Assembly: GCA_943327755.2 (NCBI GenBank)
Contig: CALPYF020000004.1
Coordinates: 1 to 64,000 of the forward strand
Source of the DNA: Deinococcus hopiensis KR-140
GTDB lineage: Bacteria; Deinococcota; Deinococci; Deinococcales; Deinococcaceae
DNA: 64,000 nucleotides
Direction: 5' to 3'
Shown piece after piece: positions 57,910 to 64,000 of this stretch. Every line of letters starts with the position of its first letter. The stretch's first letter is position 1. The notes under the pieces were generated by a model. That model did not search any database, had not been told where the DNA came from, and was given only the letters and a program-made list of their open reading frames with translations. Made by a program: the position numbers and the translations under genes.

Positions 57910-58346
57910 GTCTGGACGGATTGACGTTTCAGGTCGGCGCACTGAAGGTGAGCGTCTGTCAGAGCCCCCTGAATGACGGGGAGGACCTCTGGGACGCGAA
58001 CTGGCTGGATGTCACCGCCGAGATTGACCTGCCCGGACAGGCCTGGGTGCGCGCCACGGGACCATTCCTGATGACCAGTGACCTCGCCGAGTTTCTGACG
58101 GAGCTGCGGCGCATGAACGAGACGCTGAGTGGAACGGCCGAACTTCAGCCCCTGGAGCCGAATCTGAGGGTGCAACTTGCCTTCTGTTCCACGGGGCAGC
58201 TCCTCACAGAGATTGCATTGACTCCAGACCACCCGACCCAGACTCACACCTTCGAACTTGAGCTGGATCAGACGTACCTGCCCGGAATCATCCGGCAGTT
58301 GGACACCATCCTTGAACGTTTTCCCGTCCGGGGTAGACCGGACTGA
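57906..58346 (+). CDS. Unknown protein resembling WapI-type immunity proteins
   Basis: A 146-aa cytoplasmic protein. The motif WDANWLDVTAEIDLPGQAW with MTSDLAEFLTELRRM and ELDQTYLPGIIRQL fits a family I remember under the name WapI-type immunity protein, which also includes many solitary proteins. No WapA-like or other toxin gene is near, so an immunity role is not supported by context. The GTG start overlaps the YciI-like stop codon (GTGA). The next gene starts 12 nt downstream. Confidence 0.75.
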   Translation: MSLDGLTFQVGALKVSVCQSPLNDGEDLWDANWLDVTAEIDLPGQAWVRATGPFLMTSDLAEFLTELRRMNETLSGTAELQPLEPNLRVQLAFCSTGQLLTEIALTPDHPTQTHTFELELDQTYLPGIIRQLDTILERFPVRGRPD

Positions 58347-58358
58347 ACAGGAGTTCCC

Positions 58359-59195
<837 letters not shown>

Positions 59196-59266
59196 GTTGC
59201 ATTGCTGACCCTGAAGTCAGCTTGAGGGACGCGGGGTACCTGTGCCGAGGCGCCCCGCTTTCGTGT

Positions 59267-59272
59267 TACAAC
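59267..59272 (+). promoter_or_regulatory. -10-like box TACAAC of the gene at 59278
   Basis: TACAAC lies 5 nt before the ATG. The last base deviates from TANNNT. Confidence 0.4.
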
Positions 59273-59277
59273 GCGGC

Positions 59278-60117
59278 ATGCGTAAAACCCGCTGGCTGAC
59301 CGCCCTGACCGCCGCCGCTGCCCTGACGTCCCTCGCCACGCCCGCCCAGGCTGCCGACCTGCGCCTGAGCGCCACCAGTAGCCTCGGGCTGTCCTGCGGC
59401 GTTGCTGGCGCCCGCGCCGGCCTTCAGGAGGGCCGTTTCGGTGGATTTTTTGAGGGCGCCTACTGCACCAGTAACGTGCAGGGCGAGTCGGGCCGGGGCG
59501 CGTTCGGCGCGGGCTTGACGTTCGACGTGTTCGACGCGGGTCTGATCAGCGGGTACGTGCTGACCGGTGGGGGCGTGCAGGGTGGTTCCTCTGTGCTGTT
59601 CGCGGGGGTGGGTGCCCGCGCTGCACTGGATCTCGTGCCGGTCGAGGGCTTCGTGGAGGCTGGGGTGCAGCGAGTGAATACCATTCTGCAACCCATCTAC
59701 GGGCCGCGCCTAACGGTAGGCGTGACGTACCGCGTCAATGTTGGCGACCTGAGTCAGTACGCCTCGCCTGTGGTCGAGACGGGCAGCGCGGTGCCCGCAC
59801 CGGCAGGCGCGCCGGCTCAGTGCAGCCTCACCCCGCAGGAGGATGCGGCGGCGGCCAGTGCGGCAACGGTGGCCGCCGCCCGGGAGGCGCTGTCGGCCGC
59901 GGCCAGTTCCTACGCTGCAGGCTTCAGCGATTTCGCCTACGACGTCACCGTCGGTGGGGTCAGCATTGACGGGAACAGCGCCACGGTCAGCGGCAGCGTC
60001 ACCGTCAGTCTGACGAGCCGCAGCAGCGGGCAGCGCACCACCGAGACGTACCCGGGTACCGTGACCCTGGTGCGGGAAGGCTGCGGCTGGCGGCCCACCG
60101 GGTACTCACGCGGCTGA
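59278..60117 (+). CDS. Exported protein of unknown function
   Basis: Secreted protein of 279 aa with a signal peptide (MRKTRWLTALTAAAALTSLATPAQA). The middle is Gly-rich with alternating short strands (residues 30-165), which could form a small beta-barrel or a beta-helix. The C-terminal 90 residues have a helical stretch rich in Ala and then a beta domain (DVTVGGVSIDGNSATVSGSVTVSL, with WRPTGYSRG at the end). TACAAC lies 5 nt before ATG 59278. No family is recognised. Confidence 0.75.
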   Translation: MRKTRWLTALTAAAALTSLATPAQAADLRLSATSSLGLSCGVAGARAGLQEGRFGGFFEGAYCTSNVQGESGRGAFGAGLTFDVFDAGLISGYVLTGGGVQGGSSVLFAGVGARAALDLVPVEGFVEAGVQRVNTILQPIYGPRLTVGVTYRVNVGDLSQYASPVVETGSAVPAPAGAPAQCSLTPQEDAAAASAATVAAAREALSAAASSYAAGFSDFAYDVTVGGVSIDGNSATVSGSVTVSLTSRSSGQRTTETYPGTVTLVREGCGWRPTGYSRG

Positions 60118-60123
60118 GGCGGG

Positions 60124-60687
60124 TCAGCGCCCCTTGCTGTGGTACTCGGCGTTGGGGGTGAAGCCCAGGGCGCTGCTGACGCGGTTGGTCATGTTGAACA
60201 TCCCGATGACCTGCGTGGCTTCCAGGATGGCGTGGTCGTTCAGGCCCGCCTCCCGGAGGCCGCGCAGGTCATGTTCGGTCATGTGGGCGGGGGTGAGGGT
60301 GAGTTTCTCTGCGTAGGCGCACAGCGCCGCCTGCTGTGGCGACAGGGGGGCATGGCGCCAGTTCACGGCGACCGTGTCGGCCAGGGTGGCGTCGCCGCTG
60401 TACTCGCGCAGAGCGGCTCCGTGGGAGACGGCGCAGTACACGCAGCGGTTCAGGCCGCTGACGACCACGGCGAGCAGTTCGCGGTCGGCGTTCGTCAGGT
60501 GTCCGTCGCGGTTCACCAGCGTGTTGAAGTCGTTCCACCAGGCCAGGAATGTGTCGGGGTTCAGGGCCTGCGCGCGGAACACGTTGGGCACGAACCCGAG
60601 GTTCGCCCGGGCTTTCGCGTGGAGTTTCTGCACGCCTTCGGGCGCGGTGGTGTCGTCGGGGACGGCCAGCCAGGAGATTCGGTTCAT
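60124..60687 (-). CDS. AhpD-like peroxidase-related protein
   Basis: Carboxymuconolactone decarboxylase/AhpD-fold protein of 187 aa. The redox motif is CVYCAVSHG (Cys82, Cys85, His89). The rest ([59 protein letters not shown]) fits the group called peroxidase-related enzyme. It may reduce peroxides with a dihydrolipoamide partner. ATG 60687 lies 9 nt after TACGCT. It is divergent from the metallo-beta-lactamase gene with very close promoters. Confidence 0.9.
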   Translation of the reverse strand: MNRISWLAVPDDTTAPEGVQKLHAKARANLGFVPNVFRAQALNPDTFLAWWNDFNTLVNRDGHLTNADRELLAVVVSGLNRCVYCAVSHGAALREYSGDATLADTVAVNWRHAPLSPQQAALCAYAEKLTLTPAHMTEHDLRGLREAGLNDHAILEATQVIGMFNMTNRVSSALGFTPNAEYHSKGR

Positions 60688-60696
60688 GGGGTCTTC

Positions 60697-60702
60697 AGCG
60701 TA
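60697..60702 (-). promoter_or_regulatory. -10 box TACGCT of the AhpD-like gene
   Basis: TACGCT on the minus strand, 9 nt before ATG 60687 and only 10 bp from the opposing -10 box. Confidence 0.6.
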
Positions 60703-60712
60703 CGCCGCGTGG

Positions 60713-60718
60713 CATCAT
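60713..60718 (+). promoter_or_regulatory. -10-like box CATCAT of the gene at 60726
   Basis: CATCAT lies 7 nt before GTG 60726. Confidence 0.45.
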
Positions 60719-60725
60719 CGGGCGC

Positions 60726-61346
60726 GTGAATGTGGATGTCCGTCCCCTGTACGCGAACGTGTATCTGCTGAGCACCCCGGCCGGGCGCCTGCTGGTGGAC
60801 AGCGGCGCCCTGTCTCACGCGCCGAGGTTCGCTCAACTGCTGCGGGCGTTCCGGCCGGACGCGCTGCTGCTCACGCACGCGCACGTGGACCACGCCGGGA
60901 ACGCGTTCCTGGCCGCGCGGGCGGGCGTGCCCGTGCTGGCGCATGCGCTGGAGCACCCGGCGTTGCTGGGGCAGTCGCATGACCTGCCGTACCCGGCGGG
61001 CTTTCCGGGTCTGGGTCGCGTGATCTCCCGCGCACACCCGAAACTGCGGTCCGTGCAGGCCGCGCGGCCCGGGGAGGACGTGCTGGGCTGGCAGGTCGTG
61101 CCGCTGCCGGGGCACACGCCGGGCCAGATCGGGCTGCTGCGGGACGGGGTGCTGATCGCCGGGGACGCCGTGGTGGGTGGCGCGGACGGCGCGCATCTGC
61201 CCCGCGCGGCGTACAACCACGACCACGCACAGGCCCTGAATACGCTGCGGGGTCTGCTGGACCTCGACTTGCGTGAGGTCTGGCCCGGGCATGGGGGCCG
61301 CCTCACCCCGGATCAGCTGCGTGCCCGCGCCGAACGGGATGGTTGA
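60726..61346 (+). CDS. Metallo-beta-lactamase-fold hydrolase
   Basis: Zinc hydrolase of 206 aa of unknown substrate. The metal motif HAHVDH is at residues 51-56, with PLPGHTPGQIGLL, LIAGDAVVG and VWPGHGG as the other ligand sites. It is close to glyoxalase II-like and hydroxyacyl-glutathione-type folds but lacks evidence for that role. The GTG start is 7 nt after a -10-like box and gives the start MNVDVRPLYANVYLL. A dispersed hairpin repeat lies just beyond its 3' end. Confidence 0.88.
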   Translation: MNVDVRPLYANVYLLSTPAGRLLVDSGALSHAPRFAQLLRAFRPDALLLTHAHVDHAGNAFLAARAGVPVLAHALEHPALLGQSHDLPYPAGFPGLGRVISRAHPKLRSVQAARPGEDVLGWQVVPLPGHTPGQIGLLRDGVLIAGDAVVGGADGAHLPRAAYNHDHAQALNTLRGLLDLDLREVWPGHGGRLTPDQLRARAERDG

Positions 61347-61417
61347 TGGGTAAAAGTCGATGGTTGATGGAAGGGACCACGCCCCCTCCATCAACCATCG
61401 ACTTTTGACCTTCTACC
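61341..61417. repeat. Dispersed hairpin repeat, copy C, between convergent genes
   Basis: Large inverted repeat with a perfect core of about 19 bp (AAAGTCGATGGTTGATGG and complement) and partly matching outer arms. It shares this core with copies A and B in the pot operon. Its position between two convergent genes suits a bidirectional terminator. Confidence 0.8.
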
Positions 61418-61420
61418 GGT

Positions 61421-62590
61421 TTACTTCTTGGGTTCGTCGGCGACCTGCCCGGTGACGCCGGGGGCGACCCAGGACATGTTGTTCAGGTCGGCGATGCTGG
61501 CGACCTTCCCGGCGGGGACGCGCAGGATGCCGTTGCGGTCCTTGAGGGGGCCGGTGAAGGGGTCGAACTTGCCGCCCTTCTCCATGTCGGCCTTGAGGGC
61601 CATGACGCGGTCGTAGACGGTGGTTTTCTTCCCGGCGACGGTGATGGTCTTGGCTTTCAGGGCGGGGACCCATTTGGGGTTGATGGCCATGCCGTCCTGC
61701 GCGCCGAGTTCGACGCTGCCGCCGCGCAGCAGGTTCCAGTAGTCGACGTTCTGGACGTTCTTGGTGGTGTAGGTGCCGGTGCGGACCTTGGTCAGGAAGT
61801 CAATGTAGATCTTCTCCCAGTGCACGAGCTGGCCGCTGACGACGTAGTCGGGCGCGAACTTGTACATGGGGGAGTAGTGCGCGAAGGAGGGGATCTTGCG
61901 CGCGGCGGCGGTCTGCACGACGGTCGCGGTGTCTTCCGTGAAGGCCAGGGCGCCCGCACCCTCGCTGATCAGGGCCTCGGCGGCCTCGCGGGCCTTGTTG
62001 GGGTCGAACCACGCGTTGATCCATTTGACGCTGACGGTCGCCTTGGGGTTCACGGCGCGGGCGCCCATCGCGAAGGCACTGATGTGCCGCTTGAGTTCCG
62101 GGACGGGGAAGGCGCCCACGTACCCGAGCTTGTCGCTCTTGCTGACGGCGGCGGCCATCATGCCGTTCAGGTAGTAGATCTGGTAGAAGTCCGCCATGTA
62201 CGTCGCCATGTTCGGCAGGCGCTTGAAGCCGCTGGCGTGCGCGAAGATCACGTTCGGGTACTTCTTGGCGGCGTCGTAGGTCTGGTCCATGAAGCCGAAG
62301 GACGTGGTGAAGATGACCTTGCAGTTGTCCTTGACCAGCCGGTCGATGACGGGCATGGCCTGTCCCTCGGGCACGCTTTCCACGTACTTGGTTTCTAGCC
62401 AGGGGAGGGCCTTCTCGGTCTTCTTGCGGGCCTCGTCGTGGGCGTAGCTCCAGCCGATGTCGCCGACCGGGCCGACGTAGATGAAGCAGGCCTTGAGTTT
62501 GCCGGTCTGCTGGGCCTGCGCAGCGGGGCTGGCGGCGGTGCTCAGGAGTGCCAGGGACAGGGGCAGGGCAGCGAGGAGTGCTTTCTTCAT
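61421..62590 (-). CDS. BMP-family ABC transporter substrate-binding protein
   Basis: Binding protein of the BMP/PnrA/Med family, 389 aa, usually for nucleosides. It has a signal peptide (MKKALLAALPLSLALLSTAASPAAQA) and the family pattern YVGPVGDIGWSYAHDEARK, VIFTTSFGFMDQTYDAAKKYP and YYLNGMMAAAVSKSDKLGYVGAFPVPE. The SBP may have lost a lipobox; I see no Cys. Transporter genes would lie beyond or elsewhere. ATG 62590 has GGAGGT upstream. A TTCAGG/CAATAA promoter with 17-bp spacing is possible but weak. Confidence 0.92.
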   Translation of the reverse strand: MKKALLAALPLSLALLSTAASPAAQAQQTGKLKACFIYVGPVGDIGWSYAHDEARKKTEKALPWLETKYVESVPEGQAMPVIDRLVKDNCKVIFTTSFGFMDQTYDAAKKYPNVIFAHASGFKRLPNMATYMADFYQIYYLNGMMAAAVSKSDKLGYVGAFPVPELKRHISAFAMGARAVNPKATVSVKWINAWFDPNKAREAAEALISEGAGALAFTEDTATVVQTAAARKIPSFAHYSPMYKFAPDYVVSGQLVHWEKIYIDFLTKVRTGTYTTKNVQNVDYWNLLRGGSVELGAQDGMAINPKWVPALKAKTITVAGKKTTVYDRVMALKADMEKGGKFDPFTGPLKDRNGILRVPAGKVASIADLNNMSWVAPGVTGQVADEPKK

Positions 62591-62665
62591 GGTGGACCTC
62601 CAGGGGTGGGGGTGAAGCTCGCCTTTATTGTGCCTTCATTCTGTCAGCCTGAACAGGGACAGGAT

Positions 62666-62677
62666 GTCCAGCTGGAC
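62666..62677. promoter_or_regulatory. Perfect 12-bp palindrome between the BMP and msrP genes
   Basis: GTCCAGCTGGAC, in the 238-bp divergent intergenic region. It could be an operator, but a 12-bp palindrome may occur by chance. Confidence 0.3.
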
Positions 62678-62828
62678 CGGACCTCTGATCCTTAGGTGGT
62701 TCTACTCATGCAGATTGTCACGCTCCGGGGCGTCAGGGCGCCGCTTCACGTAGCGCGGCGTGTCGGGCGTGACAGTGGCGTCAACCGTTTCGGCGCAGGC
62801 TGCATACAACTCTTCAGGAGGTTCCCCC

Positions 62829-63830
62829 ATGAGTGACCGCACCCCCCCACCGGAACGCCCCGATCCCGAGTCCAGTGAGCGCCGCATCCTGACCCCGGGC
62901 AGCCCCAACCCCCGCCGGGAATTCCTGCGCAGCGCCGCCCTGTTCACCGCCACCGCCGGCGCGCTCGGCGGCGGTCTGGAACTCCTGACCCGCCGCCCGG
63001 GCGGGCCCGGCGCGGCCGAGGCGCAGGGGGCCGCCTTCACCCGCCCGGCCCGCCCGCTGGGCCCTTACGACACCAGCGAGGCCGTCACGCCGTACGCGCA
63101 GGCCACCTCGTACAACAACTTCTACGAGTTCGGGCTGGACAAGAGCGACCCCGCCCGGATGGCCGCCAGCCTCAAGACCCGCCCCTGGACCGTGCGGATC
63201 GACGGTGAGGTCCGCAAGCCCATGACCGTGGACATCGACACGCTGCAGGGCTGGTTCCCGCTGGAGGACCGCGTGTACCGCATGCGCTGCGTGGAGGGCT
63301 GGAGCATGGTCATGCCCTGGCTGGGCTTCCCGCTGGCCGCCCTGATCCGCCGCATGGAACCCACCAGCAAAGCGAAATACGTGCAGTTCACCGCCCTGCT
63401 GGACCCCAAGCAGTTCCCCGGTCAGCGCCAGCCGGTACTGAAATGGCCGTACGTGGAGGGCCTGCGCCTGGACGAGGCGCTGCATCCCCTGGCGTTCATG
63501 GCGGTCGGCCTGGACGGCCGGGTGCTGCCCGGTCAGAACGGCGCGCCGCTGCGACTGGCCGTGCCCTGGAAGTACGGGTTCAAGAGCATCAAGAGCGTCG
63601 TGCGGATCACCCTGACCGAGAAGCAACCCCAGACCACCTGGGCGCTGGCCGCCCCGCAGGAGTACGGCTTCTACGCGAACGTGAACCCGGCCGTGCCGCA
63701 CCCCCGCTGGAGTCAGGCGACCGAGCGCCGCATCGGTGAACTGGGCCGCCGCAAGACCCTGGCGTTCAACGGGTACGCCGAGCAGGTCGCGGGCCTGTAC
63801 AAGGGCATGGACCTGAGGCGGTTCTTCTGA
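62829..63830 (+). CDS. msrP: Protein-methionine-sulfoxide reductase catalytic subunit MsrP
   Basis: Molybdenum-cofactor enzyme (YedY type), 333 aa, repairing oxidised methionines in envelope proteins. The twin-Arg export signal has Arg29-Arg30 in [13 protein letters not shown]. The molybdenum ligand Cys154 lies in [15 protein letters not shown]. The C-terminal [15 protein letters not shown] and [18 protein letters not shown] match MsrP. ATG 62829 has an AGGAGG Shine-Dalgarno. The msrQ gene overlaps its stop codon. Confidence 0.95.
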   Translation: MSDRTPPPERPDPESSERRILTPGSPNPRREFLRSAALFTATAGALGGGLELLTRRPGGPGAAEAQGAAFTRPARPLGPYDTSEAVTPYAQATSYNNFYEFGLDKSDPARMAASLKTRPWTVRIDGEVRKPMTVDIDTLQGWFPLEDRVYRMRCVEGWSMVMPWLGFPLAALIRRMEPTSKAKYVQFTALLDPKQFPGQRQPVLKWPYVEGLRLDEALHPLAFMAVGLDGRVLPGQNGAPLRLAVPWKYGFKSIKSVVRITLTEKQPQTTWALAAPQEYGFYANVNPAVPHPRWSQATERRIGELGRRKTLAFNGYAEQVAGLYKGMDLRRFF

Positions 63831-64000
63831 CCACCCCCGCCCGGTCCCGACCGCCTGCGCCGCGCCGCGCGTCCCTGAGCTGGCTGCCCCCGGCGGTGAC
63901 CGTGGGGGGGCTGCTGCCGGCAGCGGTGCTGCTGCTGGACGCCGCGACCGGGCAGCTGGGCGCGAACCCCATCCAGCGGGCCACGCTCCAGACCGGCCTG
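63827..64000 (+). CDS. msrQ: Heme-binding membrane subunit MsrQ (3' end outside window)
   Basis: Start of the membrane partner that passes electrons to MsrP. Visible are a basic N-terminus ([18 protein letters not shown]) and one hydrophobic segment, then [15 protein letters not shown], the sequence that precedes the first conserved helix in MsrQ (GxNPIE-type). The only start at the operon junction is CTG 63827, which overlaps the msrP stop as CTGA; the next start in frame (GTG 63896) would remove much of the first helix. A CTG start is therefore likely. Confidence 0.8.
   Translation, partial: MTTPARSRPPAPRRASLSWLPPAVTVGGLLPAAVLLLDAATGQLGANPIQRATLQTGL

Overview
The window is a 64 kb stretch of chromosome with very high G+C content and strong codon bias. 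Gene content points to the genus Deinococcus: a fused SecD-SecF, a RecQ with tandem HRDC domains, a Thermus-type ArgC/LysY, split methylmalonyl-CoA mutase, and above all about two dozen genes whose start codon lies 5-10 nt after a TANNNT box (leaderless transcription, known to be common in Deinococcus deserti). I see about 67 genes, two tRNAs (Val-UAC, Lys-UUU), no rRNA, no CRISPR array, no intact insertion sequence and no prophage. This is mainly core chromosome with a few lineage-specific genes and small dispersed repeats.

Layout. 1-3.6 kb: polyamine ABC transporter potABCD (potA cut by the window edge), with hairpin repeats between potA/potB and potB/potC. 3.6-9.5 kb: a GNAT acetyltransferase, an unknown membrane protein, recQ, a DegV-family protein and argC/lysY. 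9.6-17.4 kb: secDF, then on the minus strand the translation/transcription operon rimP-nusA-ylxR-infB, with tRNA-Val divergent. 17.4-21.8 kb: a metallo-beta-lactamase gene divergent from a TetR regulator with three operators, ispG and small unknown genes. 21.9-27.8 kb: dipeptide-type transporter dppABC, a fumarylacetoacetase-family hydrolase and an acyl-CoA dehydrogenase. 28-31.5 kb: a large unknown protein, then an RHH regulator and a Kef-type antiporter. 31.5-41.3 kb: purB, a YcaQ-type glycosylase, an APH-like kinase with a His-rich membrane peptide, glmM, rpsT, recX and a diacylglycerol kinase-type enzyme, with two copies of a MITE-like repeat. 41.3-48.3 kb: methylmalonyl-CoA mutase large subunit, terC, an AI-2E-type exporter and typA. 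48.4-54.1 kb: an amino-sugar group (GH20 hexosaminidase, sugar-binding protein, nanE) and pyrF. 54.4-59.2 kb: tRNA-Lys, ffh, a MazG-like protein, thiolase, a YciI protein and 3-hydroxyacyl-CoA dehydrogenase. 59.3-64 kb: an exported protein, an AhpD-like protein, a metallo-beta-lactamase protein, a BMP-family binding protein and msrPQ (msrQ cut by the window edge).

Themes. Acyl-CoA catabolism is spread over four loci (acyl-CoA dehydrogenase, methylmalonyl-CoA mutase, thiolase, 3-hydroxyacyl-CoA dehydrogenase). Two of these promoters carry a 14-bp palindrome that fits the operator I recall for the Thermus repressor PaaR, so they may form one regulon. Three uptake systems (polyamines, dipeptides, nucleosides or other BMP ligands) and an orphan sugar-binding protein suggest scavenging. 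I found no obviously new multi-gene system. The most noteworthy signals are regulatory sites and dispersed repeats.
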